A stretch of DNA of 64,000 nucleotides from Paenibacillus durus (lineage in GTDB: Bacteria; Bacillota; Bacilli; Paenibacillales; Paenibacillaceae). This document shows positions 1 to 8,126 of this stretch, one piece after another. The stretch lies in NCBI RefSeq assembly GCF_000756615.1, contig NZ_CP009288.1:2294001-2358000 (forward strand), in the 5' to 3' direction. Both the position numbers and the translations under genes were made by a program. Under the pieces are notes generated by a model, which worked only from the letters and a program-made list of their open reading frames with translations, made no database searches and had not been told where the DNA came from. The first letter of the stretch is position 1; every line of letters starts with the position of its first letter.

Positions 1-454
1 TGATTCCGAGCAAAAGTCCGCTCATCACGTTCCCCACCACACGTCCGCGCTGCTCTTCAGACGATAAATAGGTAGCATAGGGTACCAGTATTTGGGCCAC
101 CACAGATCCGAGTCCAATGAATAGGGACGCAGTGAGGAACAATATCGCATTAGGTGTGAATGTTGCCGCAATCAAAGCACATACAACAACAAGCAGCGAT
201 AAGACCGCAAGACGCCGATTTTCAATAATGTCACTAAGCGGTACGATAAACAGCAGCCCTACGACATAACCGATTTGAGTTAAAGTGACAATTAGTCCTG
301 CTGCGTCGGAAGAAAGACCCGTAGCGGCGCTGATCGGTCCGACCAGTGTTTGGGCATAATACAGATTGGCAACGATAAGGCCGCATGCAGCTGCTAACAG
401 CAGCGTGATCCAACTCGAAATTCGTTTACCCTCCATTACTTGTTCTGTTTGCAT
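1..454 (-). CDS. MFS transporter, N-terminal part (cut by window edge)
   Basis: The frame reads leftward from the ATG at 454 (MQTEQVMEGKRISSWITLLL) to the window edge without a stop, giving about 151 residues of an integral membrane protein. A strong ribosome site (AGGAGG, 461-466) precedes it. Four hydrophobic segments and a loop of the type PLSDIIENRR between the second and third match the major facilitator superfamily cytoplasmic loop motif. The C-terminal two thirds lie outside. It diverges from a TetR regulator, and repeated operators fill the shared promoter region, so it is probably a regulator-controlled efflux pump; the substrate cannot be told. Confidence 0.85.
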   Translation of the reverse strand, partial: MQTEQVMEGKRISSWITLLLAAACGLIVANLYYAQTLVGPISAATGLSSDAAGLIVTLTQIGYVVGLLFIVPLSDIIENRRLAVLSLLVVVCALIAATFTPNAILFLTASLFIGLGSVVAQILVPYATYLSSEEQRGRVVGNVMSGLLLGI

Positions 455-480
455 AATAATCCTCCTCGTAAAATAAATAC

Positions 481-596
481 TGAACGTATAGTTCGCTAAT
501 TCATGTCTTTATAATATACTGAACGTACAGTTTTGTAAATAGTCAGTTTTTATTTTTTCTTTTTGCCGGATATTATGTATAATGAACGTATAGTTT
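481..596. promoter_or_regulatory. Three TetR-type operator copies in a divergent promoter
   Basis: The motif TGAACGTAYAGTT occurs at 481-493, 520-532 and 583-595, all in the same orientation. Its core AAC-N5-GTT is an imperfect palindrome, as expected for a TetR dimer site. The first copy lies close to the MFS start and the last ends about 20 bases before the regulator start, so one repressor could shut both genes. The assignment to the adjacent TetR protein is inferred from position. Confidence 0.7.
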
Positions 597-615
597 TCTA
601 TTGGAGGGGATTTCC

Positions 616-1194
616 GTGAATGTCAAAAGAGGGCGCCCGCGTAATATTGAAACTGAAAAGTCCATTCTTGCAGCTTCCTATGACTTGTTGTTGGAGAGTG
701 GCTTTGGAGCGGTCACTGTTGAGAAAATTGCTGAGCGTGCCGGGGTGAGTAAAGCCACTATTTATAAATGGTGGCCCAACAAGGCTGCTGTTGTTATGGA
801 TGGCTTCCTTTCTGCTGCAGCAGAAAGACTGCCGCTGCCCGACACAGGCTCAGCATTCAATAATGTACTCATACACGCCACTAATTTAGCCCGATTCTTG
901 ACAAGCCGGGAAGGTAAGATCATTACGGAGTTAATAGGTGAAGGGCAGTTCGATTCAGGGCTGGCAGAGGCATACCGGCTCAGATATTTCTATCCGCGCC
1001 GGCTTGAGGCGAGACAACTATTGGAACAGGGGGTTCAGCGGGGGGAATTGAAGGGAAATCTTGATATTGAGTTAAGCATTGACCTGATTTACGGGCCGAT
1101 TTTCTATAGATTGTTAGTAATCGGTGAGAAGCTGGACGATCCTTATGTGCAAAATATAGTAACCTCTGCGTTTGAAGGGATTAAATCAGACTGA
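616..1194 (+). CDS. TetR/AcrR family transcriptional regulator
   Basis: A 192-residue DNA-binding repressor. Residues about 5-60 form the TetR helix-turn-helix (RGRPRNIETEKSILAA, then VEKIAERAGVSKATIYKWWPNK), followed by an all-helical ligand and dimer domain. I use the GTG at 616 because GGAGGGG at 603-609 is placed correctly for it; the TTG at 601 overlaps that site. It is divergent from the MFS gene and preceded by three operator-like repeats, so autoregulation and control of the pump are likely. The YKWWPNK variant occurs in regulators of the TetR C-terminal 11 type. The inducer is unknown. Confidence 0.9.
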   Translation: MNVKRGRPRNIETEKSILAASYDLLLESGFGAVTVEKIAERAGVSKATIYKWWPNKAAVVMDGFLSAAAERLPLPDTGSAFNNVLIHATNLARFLTSREGKIITELIGEGQFDSGLAEAYRLRYFYPRRLEARQLLEQGVQRGELKGNLDIELSIDLIYGPIFYRLLVIGEKLDDPYVQNIVTSAFEGIKSD

Positions 1195-1261
1195 ATAATC
1201 AGCATGCATTTGCCAAATGACAACCTGATTGGATTCTGGGCAAATTCGCGCGGAATAAAAG

Positions 1262-1310
1262 AACGTCCCGGCTTCTGTGAATGAAGCCGGGACGTTTATT
1301 GTTTGTTCTG
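1262..1310 (+). terminator. Rho-independent terminator after the TetR gene
   Basis: A perfect 14-bp stem, AACGTCCCGGCTTC at 1262-1275 with GAAGCCGGGACGTT at 1283-1296, 7-base loop, followed by a T-rich stretch. Confidence 0.85.
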
Positions 1311-1431
1311 TTCGTATAAGGTTTTTTGGACCCACGATAAATACATAATAATATACGGGAAAGTATAAGTCTATATTTTTTTCGATTCCTTCTATACTTA
1401 GGGGTGACTTTACAAAGAATAGAGGGATATG

Positions 1432-3531
1432 ATGTTCGTTAATCGTACGGAAGCGGAAGAAAGAATGGTTTTGGACCGGGCGGTGGCCCGGATTCGCCAA
1501 GCGCTGGAGGACTTGGACGGCCGAATTCGCGCGGCCCGGGATGAGATTATTGACGCCAAAAAATACGTGTGGGAGAACAGGGATCAGCTCGATCCGGCGG
1601 AAAGGGCGGCGAACGTCGTCGACATCTCGTTATCCATCGAACGGGGAGAAAGCGCGGTCGTCAAGCGGAGCAGACTTCAAAAGCTGGCCTTGGCTCCTTA
1701 TTTCGGCAGGGTCGATTTCGCGGCCAACGACCAGGACGAAGCTCAAGCCTATTACATCGGCGTTTTTTCCTTCGGCGAAGAAGCCGGTCAAGAGAATGCG
1801 ATCTACGATTGGCGTTCTCCGGTAGCGAGCCTTTTTTATGATTACAATGTAGGTCCGGCGCGCTATATCGCTCCCGAAGGTGACATAGATGGAGAGATAG
1901 GCTTAAAGAGGCAATATCGGATTCGGCAAGGCAAAATGGAGTATATGCTCGAAAGTGCGATGAACATTAACGACGATGTGCTGCAGAAGGAGCTGAGCCA
2001 AACGTCGGACGAGAAAATGAAAAACATCGTCGCCACCATCCAGAAGGAGCAGAATGAGATCATCCGGAACGAATACTCTCATGAGCTGATTATTCAGGGA
2101 GTGGCTGGATCTGGAAAGACTTCGGTCGCTTTGCATCGGGTTGCTTTTTTGCTGTACAGGCACAAGACGACGTTGACCTCACGGAACATCCTGATTATCT
2201 CGCCGAACAAAGTATTTTCCGACTATATATCGAACGTTCTGCCCGAACTGGGCGAGGAACAGATTGCGGAGATCGGATTCGACGAAATCGCCGCAAACGA
2301 GCTCGCCGGAGTATGCAAGTGTCAGACCTTTAACGAACAGGTAGCGGAGCTTGCGGCGTCCATGGACGTTTCCCTGATCGAGCGCATCCGGTACAAGGCC
2401 AGCGTGGATTTCGTTCGCAGGATGGACGGCTTTGTGGAACAAGTGAGCGAGAGTTATTTTTGTCCCGCCGATATTCGGTTCCATGACGTGCTCGTCGATA
2501 AAGAACAAATAGCGGATACCTACCGAGCCTCAGCCGGGCTCCCCGTAAAGCTCAGATTGGAAAAGACGGCTACGGTCATCTCCGGAAGAGCAAGGGATGC
2601 GGACGGCGGCAAGTTGAAAGCTTCTATGGTGAACAAACTCAAAACAGCGGTTAAAAAGATGTTCAAGACGCAAAATCTTCTCGCGATCTACAAGGACTTC
2701 TACGATTACGCAGGGAGACCGGAATTGTTCAAGCTCAGGAAACCGAGAACCCTTGAATTTTCAGACGTATTTCCTCTTGTTTATTTGAAGATCCGGCTTG
2801 AAGGGGCGAAGGGATACGACGAGGTCAAGCACTTGCTGGTTGACGAGATGCAGGATTATACCGCTGTCCAGTACGCCGTTCTCTCTTTATTGTTCAAATG
2901 TAAAAAGACGATCCTTGGCGATAGCAATCAGTCCGTGAATCCGTACTCTTCCTCTTCGATCGTAAGCATTAAACAAATATTCCCCGAAGCCGATACCGTC
3001 GAATTGTTAAAAAGCTATCGTTCAACCATCGAAATTATCGCATTCGCGCAGCGAATATATCCTAATAGCAAGATCGTTCCAATCGAACGGCATGGAACCC
3101 TTCCCCAAATTATTCAAGCCGAAAACGGCGCAAACGAAGTGATTCGAATTAGCGAGCTGATTAGGCAATTTAGGGTCTCCGAGTTTCGTACGTTGGGCAT
3201 CGTCTGCAAGACGCAAGCTCAGGCGAAAGCTCTGCACGGGGAATTAAGCCAAACCGATCCATCCGTTCATTTGCTGGATTTCAGCAGCGAAACGTTTCAC
3301 GAAGGGGTTATTGTAACAACAGTCCATATGGCAAAAGGCTTGGAATTCGATGAGGTCATTATTCCATACGCAGACTCGTCGAATTATAAGACGGATATGG
3401 ACAGAAGTCTGCTGTATATCGCTTGCACAAGAGCTATGCATGCGCTAACGTTAACTTTCCACGGAGAAATCTCCTTGTTTATTTCGGATCGGAGCGGCGA
3501 AGTTGAAGAAGCTGACCTGCGACTGAAGTAA
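1432..3531 (+). CDS. helD: HelD-type RNA polymerase recycling helicase (UvrD-like SF1 ATPase)
   Basis: About 699 residues. HelD of Firmicutes is an SF1 motor that removes nucleic acid from stalled RNA polymerase and recycles the enzyme. Seen here: an N-terminal coiled coil of about 60 residues that would reach into the secondary channel, Walker A GVAGSGKTSVALHR near residue 225, Walker B LLVDEMQDYTAVQY, the ILGDSNQSVNP motif, and C-terminal VHMAKGLEFDEVIIPYA with a final SLLYIACTRAMHALTL motif. It is somewhat shorter than Bacillus HelD (about 770). Two ATG codons lie in tandem at 1429 and 1432; AGAGGG at 1421-1426 suits the second better. It is monocistronic. Confidence 0.88.
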   Translation: MFVNRTEAEERMVLDRAVARIRQALEDLDGRIRAARDEIIDAKKYVWENRDQLDPAERAANVVDISLSIERGESAVVKRSRLQKLALAPYFGRVDFAANDQDEAQAYYIGVFSFGEEAGQENAIYDWRSPVASLFYDYNVGPARYIAPEGDIDGEIGLKRQYRIRQGKMEYMLESAMNINDDVLQKELSQTSDEKMKNIVATIQKEQNEIIRNEYSHELIIQGVAGSGKTSVALHRVAFLLYRHKTTLTSRNILIISPNKVFSDYISNVLPELGEEQIAEIGFDEIAANELAGVCKCQTFNEQVAELAASMDVSLIERIRYKASVDFVRRMDGFVEQVSESYFCPADIRFHDVLVDKEQIADTYRASAGLPVKLRLEKTATVISGRARDADGGKLKASMVNKLKTAVKKMFKTQNLLAIYKDFYDYAGRPELFKLRKPRTLEFSDVFPLVYLKIRLEGAKGYDEVKHLLVDEMQDYTAVQYAVLSLLFKCKKTILGDSNQSVNPYSSSSIVSIKQIFPEADTVELLKSYRSTIEIIAFAQRIYPNSKIVPIERHGTLPQIIQAENGANEVIRISELIRQFRVSEFRTLGIVCKTQAQAKALHGELSQTDPSVHLLDFSSETFHEGVIVTTVHMAKGLEFDEVIIPYADSSNYKTDMDRSLLYIACTRAMHALTLTFHGEISLFISDRSGEVEEADLRLK

Positions 3532-3545
3532 TCACGGGGGCAGTG

Positions 3546-3618
3546 AAACCGACTCGGCTGAGAGAGCGCATCGCTGGCAGCGATGAATTCAGGGGTTCGA
3601 GTCCCTAAGAGTCCATCA
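3546..3618 (+). pseudogene. Decayed tRNA-Ala(GGC)-like gene
   Basis: A tRNA-like 3' two thirds is plain: anticodon stem CATCG (3569-3573) and CGATG (3581-3585) around loop CTGGCAG, which places T33 and anticodon GGC (Ala); then AGGGG-TTCGAGT-CCCTA as a T arm with one end mismatch; then AGAGTCC-A as acceptor 3' strand, no encoded CCA. The 5' acceptor strand pairs at only five of seven positions (GACTC with GAGTC) and the D arm has lost most of its loop. It therefore looks like a relic, not a working tRNA. A terminator follows directly. Confidence 0.5.
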
Positions 3619-3621
3619 CAG

Positions 3622-3647
3622 AAAAAACGGCAGAGATGCCGTTTTTT
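3622..3647 (+). terminator. Terminator after the tRNA-like relic
   Basis: AAAAAACGGCA (3622-3632), loop GAGA, TGCCGTTTTTT (3637-3647). It would also serve leftward because of the A-tract. Confidence 0.8.
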
Positions 3648-3649
3648 GC

Positions 3650-4042
3650 GTTGTGCGGGACCTACATGATCAAGCAGGGAGTGGAGTGAGGAATCTAAAG
3701 GTCTATTCCAAAATTCCCAAATTCCGCTACTTAGCCTTCGGTTTCCTAAATTCCTATTCATGACCACCACGGACCGCACAGCCCTTATTTTCTCTATTTG
3801 GCACATTTAACCGGGCTAACGGACCGTATCGCGCTAATTCCCTATCCACCAGGCATATTTCGAGCGAATATCAGCAAATAGCTGCATCTGAGTCCACAAG
3901 CTTGACGAAAAAGTGCTTTTGGTGGAAATAAGAGCTCCTCGGTCCGTTGCGAAGTCGATGACTCTTCCGCCGTTACGACGCCTTCAAGAATTTCAGATAA
4001 TCTTACCCTATTCTATGTATAATCCATCCACCGGATATTTAT
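3650..4042. repeat. Gene-free stretch resembling a dispersed Paenibacillus intergenic repeat
   Basis: No credible gene. CGGACCG occurs at 3770-3776 and 3820-3826 and inverted as CGGTCCG at 3940-3946. The phrases CGGACCGCACAGCCCTTATT and CTAACGGACCG, followed by CGCGCTAATTCC and a TTTCGAGCGAA-like stretch, resemble a repeat family I remember from Paenibacillus intergenic regions. Only one copy is seen in this window, so the family assignment rests on memory. Confidence 0.35.
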
Positions 4043-4690
4043 TTATACTCTTAGCTGGTACGTCCGTTTGCGCTGCTGTCCACCTGCGATATCCATTAAC
4101 TGCTGTTCAACCAACTGATGTAGAATTCGCCTGGCATGTCTGTCGGTGACTTTGAGATGATGTGCAAGTTCCAAGGGTGTGAACGCCCTGAGCACACGTC
4201 TTGCGAAACGCAGAGTCTCCGCTTCCAGCCATGTTAACGTGGAAGAAACATCCGTCGCGATGAACTTACCTATAAAAGACAGCACCAACTGCTGGCATTG
4301 CTTGGGCTCTTCGACAATCGAAGGATAAGCGATGGGGAGAAAGGTCCAACCATCCAGGGCTAGCAAGCAATGCCGGCGGCATAAATCCTTGAACCGTCTG
4401 ACATCCAGATCTCTGGCATGCGGTCCATAGCCTTGAATCTCAATCCCGCCTTTCACACCTCCAGGCATATAAGCCAAATCCAGATAGCGGTAGCCGTTAT
4501 TGAAATCGCGTACTTCCCATTCGGGAAACAGATGATCCAAATTCCCGATTGCCGGGAACCATACCGTGCGGAGGAACTCAACCGTTCCGTGGCCTAACCC
4601 TTTACCCAGTAACTCCTTTCGCCTGTGGTTACTCTCTTTCTCCAGATTGCTTTTTAACCATTCCCCGTATTGCTGCTCAAATCGCGACAT
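4043..4690 (-). CDS. PD-(D/E)XK-like domain fused to a C-terminal winged helix
   Basis: A 215-residue protein with a strong ribosome site (AGGGGGAG) before its ATG. Residues about 60-130 resemble the DUF559/Vsr nuclease fold: a strand ending LDLAYMPGG, then GGIEIQGYGPHARDLDVRRF, an arginine-rich helix, LDGWTFLPIAYPSI. The last 60 residues (FTPLELAHHLKVTDRHARRI) form a winged helix-turn-helix. Proteins of this layout exist in Paenibacillus as conserved hypotheticals. The spacing D, then E-x-Q, then H could be a catalytic or a relic site. Function unknown; a DNA-binding regulator derived from a nuclease is as likely as an active enzyme. It lies behind a structured leader. Confidence 0.7.
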   Translation of the reverse strand: MSRFEQQYGEWLKSNLEKESNHRRKELLGKGLGHGTVEFLRTVWFPAIGNLDHLFPEWEVRDFNNGYRYLDLAYMPGGVKGGIEIQGYGPHARDLDVRRFKDLCRRHCLLALDGWTFLPIAYPSIVEEPKQCQQLVLSFIGKFIATDVSSTLTWLEAETLRFARRVLRAFTPLELAHHLKVTDRHARRILHQLVEQQLMDIAGGQQRKRTYQLRV

Positions 4691-4738
4691 CGCTATGCTC
4701 CCCCTTAACTCATAAATCGAGTGTTAATTTATTTCCAC

Positions 4739-4802
4739 AAAAAAACCGCTTCAATACAATGCCCTCCTGAAATCAATTCAGATGGATATTGCATGTAAGC
4801 GG
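4739..4802 (-). terminator. Attenuator-like terminator in the leader of the nuclease/wHTH gene
   Basis: Read leftward, CCGCTT (4802-4797) pairs with AAGCGG (4751-4746), TGCAAT pairs with ATTGTA inside it, and CTGAATTGATTTCAG forms an inner hairpin; seven T follow (4745-4739). It lies between a leftward promoter and the gene starting at 4690, so it would stop transcription before that gene unless disrupted. Two possible leader peptides overlap it: a GTG start giving 13 codons and a TTG start after a perfect AGGAGG giving 14 codons. Confidence 0.55.
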
Positions 4803-4828
4803 CGTGTACTTCACGACCTTTGTTTCCT

Positions 4829-4856
4829 ATTATATCGTACTATAAAGTGAATTCAA
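4829..4856 (-). promoter_or_regulatory. Leftward sigma-A-like promoter for the leader
   Basis: TTGAAT (complement of 4851-4856), 16-base spacer, TATAAT (complement of 4829-4834). This predicts a start near 4822 and a 5' leader of about 130 bases. Confidence 0.5.
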
Positions 4857-4913
4857 ATTCATCATTCAGATGTAAGCTCAATGATACTTGTTAAGGACAG
4901 AAAGGAGTCTGAC

Positions 4914-5342
4914 TTGATTGGAGTTTATCGGAGAAGGGCTGAAAATGCTTAGATGTGGAGTATCATGGAGGATTTTCTTAAATGATATGTATTTACTGTT
5001 GGAACAAATAGAAGAAGGCATATTGGCAATGAAGAATCATCTTAGTGGTTACTGGCCGCGACGGATGAATTATATTCGTATTCTCCTGATTATGATATGG
5101 GTCCAGACACCTATAAACATACGGATAATGTAGTTGCGAAACTTAGTGAGTTTGAGACAGATTTGTTAAAAACAAAGGCGAATCAAGCGTACAGTACGGA
5201 ATCAAGAGAGTTAATAGTTACAGCACTTCTTTTGGCTATTAAACAATTTACCCGAAATAACAAAATTATAGATAGGGAGCTAAGGGTAATCCTTGCTGTT
5301 CTAAAGAAGAAATTGAAGTTACTATCTCCGATTTCGAAATAA
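4914..5342 (+). pseudogene. Frameshifted gene of unknown family
   Basis: AAAGGAG is followed by a TTG at 4914 whose frame stops after 12 codons. A second frame carries NDMYLLLEQIEEGILAM up to about 5060, and a third carries DELYSYSPDYDMGPDTYK and an acidic/helical tail ending at 5342. The pieces read smoothly only if at least two frameshifts are undone, so this was probably one protein of roughly 140 residues. I do not recognise the family. The region is distinctly AT-rich compared with the rest of the window, which fits acquired and decaying DNA. Confidence 0.45.
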
Positions 5343-5463
5343 CAATATTTGACACAGGATGAGCTGGACAATCTCTTTAGCTAGTTCTATATTTACAATT
5401 ATGGGAATAATGGAGTTCTGATTCAAGAATAATAAGTTATTTATTTGAAATGGGGTTAATAGA

Positions 5464-6414
5464 TTGAACAATTACATAATTCGAAACTTTATTCCGGAAG
5501 ACGTCTCCAGCATTTATAACGTTCAAGTAGCGTACAACAAAGTGTTCCCTGAAACATCAGTAATTCCAGGAGAAGCGTACCTTTCCCCCGAATTTGACAA
5601 CGGGAATATGTTCTGTGCATTGAACGGGCAAGGTCTGCTGGAGGGATATTCCTCTATTTATCCTATAATGGCAGCAGACAGTAGCGATAGTGCGGAGAAT
5701 ATACTTTGGGTGGAAATTAAGTATAATCCCTTAACTGCGGATCATGCGGCATTAAGAGAGCGGTTATTTCAACATTTAATGAACAGAGTAAGTGAAATCA
5801 AGAAAGATGCAGTTAAAAAAAAGACCAAAATTTGCTTTACCTTTTTCCCGTCCGAACAGGAAAGTTCAGAGTATGTGCTTTCTAATGGTTTTATAGTAAA
5901 TGAAGGGATTTATCATATGGCTAGAAATCTTGCTGAGCCCATTGAGTATTATCCTAATCCTGATCAGATTGAAGTGAAGGAGTGGAAGATGAACGAAGAT
6001 AAAGAAATAGAAGATTACGTTCGAGCTTACAATGTAGCTTTTCCTGAGAAGCCATGGAATATAGAGGGAGTAAAGCATTTCATGTTATCTAGACTGTGGG
6101 CAGTGGGCACAACATTGTCTGCATTTAATAAGGGGCAATTAATTGGCAGTATTATGCTCTACTGGGATGAAGAAAAAAATATGAACGAAGAGATAAACAG
6201 AGCTTCTACGGAACAAATCTTCGTGTTACCTGAATGGCGTGGAAAGGGATTAGCAACATATCTAATTAGCCGAGGAATGGATTATTTGGCAGGCAAGGGG
6301 ATGGACGAAACCCATCTTGAACTCCGGGCGAACAATGAGAATGCACTGAATATATATAAGAAGCTCGGGTATAAGGTAACAAACAGCGAAAATATTATTG
6401 AATGTGTTATTTAA
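5464..6414 (+). CDS. Tandem GNAT-fold N-acetyltransferase
   Basis: 316 residues starting at a TTG with a GGGG-type ribosome site. Two GNAT domains are visible: residues about 4-150 (NYIIRNFIPEDVSSIYNVQ) and about 165-316, the second with the acetyl-CoA motif QIFVLPEWRGKGLATYLI and the final ALNIYKKLGYKV strand. The N-terminal domain lacks a clear R/QxxGxG/A loop, as is usual in two-domain members where only the C-terminal half binds cofactor. Substrate unknown. Its stop codon lies at the apparent left end of the insertion sequence. Confidence 0.8.
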   Translation: MNNYIIRNFIPEDVSSIYNVQVAYNKVFPETSVIPGEAYLSPEFDNGNMFCALNGQGLLEGYSSIYPIMAADSSDSAENILWVEIKYNPLTADHAALRERLFQHLMNRVSEIKKDAVKKKTKICFTFFPSEQESSEYVLSNGFIVNEGIYHMARNLAEPIEYYPNPDQIEVKEWKMNEDKEIEDYVRAYNVAFPEKPWNIEGVKHFMLSRLWAVGTTLSAFNKGQLIGSIMLYWDEEKNMNEEINRASTEQIFVLPEWRGKGLATYLISRGMDYLAGKGMDETHLELRANNENALNIYKKLGYKVTNSENIIECVI

Positions 6415-6432
6415 CAGCATTCCGAGAGAAGT

Positions 6433-6456
6433 TCCCTTCCTCTGCGCAGGGAGGGG
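6433..6456 (+). repeat. Left-end subterminal hairpin of the IS element
   Basis: CCCTTCCTC-TGCGC-AGGGAGGGG forms an imperfect stem, of the kind TnpA recognises at the left end. Confidence 0.5.
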
Positions 6457-6549
6457 ATGAATATCGGTCAGGCAACCCTGGAAAATTATTGATCTACATT
6501 AGCTCATTTGATATAATCAGTCTTAGTTAGATATAAGGCTGGTGTATCA

Positions 6550-6960
6550 ATGAAATTAGACTCGAATAATCACTCAGTATTCTCCCTAAACTACCATCTC
6601 ATCCTTTGTATCAAGTACCGTAAAAAAGTGCTCACCGACGAGGTCTCCGAGTATGCGAGGAACATTTTTGAACGCATTGGAGAGAACTATCATATTACAC
6701 TGAGCGAGTGGAATCACGATAGTGATCACATCCACGTACTGTTCAAGGCTCATCCCAAAACCGAACTATCCAAATTTATCAATGCCTATAAGAGTGCCAG
6801 TTCTCGCCTCATCAAAAAAGACTTCCCCGAAGTCAAAACGAAGCTGTGGAAAGAATATTTTTGGTCGCAAAGCTTCTGCCTAACTACTGTGGGCGGCGCT
6901 CCTTTGGAGGTACTAAAGGCGTACATCGAGAATCAAGGGAAGGAGGCGAAAATCAGGTGA
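6550..6960 (+). CDS. tnpA: IS200/IS605 transposase TnpA (Y1 HUH)
   Basis: 136 residues, the usual family length. It cuts and rejoins single-stranded ends of the element. The HUH motif is HIH (His60, His62 in SDHIHVLF), and the catalytic tyrosine is Tyr125 in AYIENQGK near the C-terminus. The N-terminal LNYHLILCIKYRKKVL stretch is typical. It overlaps tnpB by four bases (GTGA). No frameshift or lost catalytic residue is seen. Confidence 0.93.
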   Translation: MKLDSNNHSVFSLNYHLILCIKYRKKVLTDEVSEYARNIFERIGENYHITLSEWNHDSDHIHVLFKAHPKTELSKFINAYKSASSRLIKKDFPEVKTKLWKEYFWSQSFCLTTVGGAPLEVLKAYIENQGKEAKIR

Positions 6961-8126
6961 TCCGATGTGTCAAAACACCGTTTCACACCTCCAAAACGGA
7001 TCTGGAACGGCTGTTTGCGTGTAACCGGATTTCAGCAGAAGTTTGGAATCATTGCTTGTCGGTAGCCAAAGACTATGCCCTGCAGCACGATGGAAAATGG
7101 ACCGGAAAAACGGAACTTCAAGCGGCGCTCAAAAATCAGTTTCCACTGCATTCCCAGTCTGTACAGGCGGTTTGCCATAAATATCTTTTTGCCAGAGATA
7201 GCGCAAAACAAGCCAGAAAGCAAGGTCTCCCTACCAAATACCCTTACAAAAAGAAGAAGCACTTCAACACCAAATGGGTAGACCAAGCGTTCAAAATTGA
7301 GGGCAACACGATCCACTTAAGTCTGGGTATCCAAAACGGCAAACGCCAGCAGCCAATCAAAATCACCGTCCCGCAGTTGCCTGATGCGGACATCAAGGAA
7401 ATCGAGCTGGTGTATGACCGGAAACTGATGATTTCTATGAGCTATGATGATGGACAAGCGGCAGCGGACAATCAAGGCAGCCAGACCGCAGGCGTTGACC
7501 TGGGAGAAATTCATTCCATCACGGCAACAACCACTGAAAACAAGTCAATCATTATCACCGGAAGAAAGGTAAGAAGCACTCACAGGCTGAGAAACAAGAA
7601 GCTGGCCGAGATCCAGAAGCTCATGAGCAAATGCCAAAAAGGCAGCCGGCAATGGAAAAAATACAACCGGGCTAAAAAATACATACTCAGCAAAAGCGAA
7701 CGCCAACTGAATGACGCCATCCACAAAACCACAAGACAATTCGTAGAATGGTGCAGAAAAAACGAGGTCAAAGAGGCGGTTGTTGGAAAAGTGGACGGCG
7801 TACAGCGGAACACAAAAAAGAAGAAGAGAAAGATCGTAACCCAAAAGCTGTCCAACTGGAGCTTTGGCAAGATTCAGAAGCAGCTCGAATACAAACTGGA
7901 AGCCCAGAGAATCAGAGTTAAAACCATAGATGAAAGCTATACGAGCCAACAATGTCCTTGTTGCGGAAGAAGAAAAAAGACATCCAGCCGAAACTACAGC
8001 TGTTCCTGCGGCTATACCGAACACCGGGATGTACACGGGAGCAAGGGGATATTATCCAAGTATCTGCATGGAGAGATCCGTTTTTTGGGTGAAACGAAAG
8101 AAATCAAGTATCTACGGATCGCGTGA
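6957..8126 (+). CDS. tnpB: TnpB, RuvC-type RNA-guided nuclease of IS200/IS605
   Basis: 389 residues from the GTG at 6957, supported by AAGGAGG at 6940-6946. TnpB uses an RNA made from the element's right end to cut DNA at sites next to its target-adjacent motif. RuvC-I Asp181 is in AGVDLGE and RuvC-III Asp358 is in EHRDVHGSKGI. The zinc finger is CPCC...CSC. At RuvC-II, where most relatives have Glu (VED), this protein has Gly277 in AVVGKVDGVQRN. A rearranged active site of this kind has been described in some TnpB groups, so it need not be inactive. Confidence 0.9.
   Translation: MIRCVKTPFHTSKTDLERLFACNRISAEVWNHCLSVAKDYALQHDGKWTGKTELQAALKNQFPLHSQSVQAVCHKYLFARDSAKQARKQGLPTKYPYKKKKHFNTKWVDQAFKIEGNTIHLSLGIQNGKRQQPIKITVPQLPDADIKEIELVYDRKLMISMSYDDGQAAADNQGSQTAGVDLGEIHSITATTTENKSIIITGRKVRSTHRLRNKKLAEIQKLMSKCQKGSRQWKKYNRAKKYILSKSERQLNDAIHKTTRQFVEWCRKNEVKEAVVGKVDGVQRNTKKKKRKIVTQKLSNWSFGKIQKQLEYKLEAQRIRVKTIDESYTSQQCPCCGRRKKTSSRNYSCSCGYTEHRDVHGSKGILSKYLHGEIRFLGETKEIKYLRIA

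Noticed and set aside
3546..3618. Functional tRNA gene
   Set aside because: Two acceptor mismatches, a T-arm mismatch and a collapsed D arm argue for a relic.
7545..8036. Leftward frame opposite tnpB
   Set aside because: Shadow of tnpB; low complexity with no family signal.
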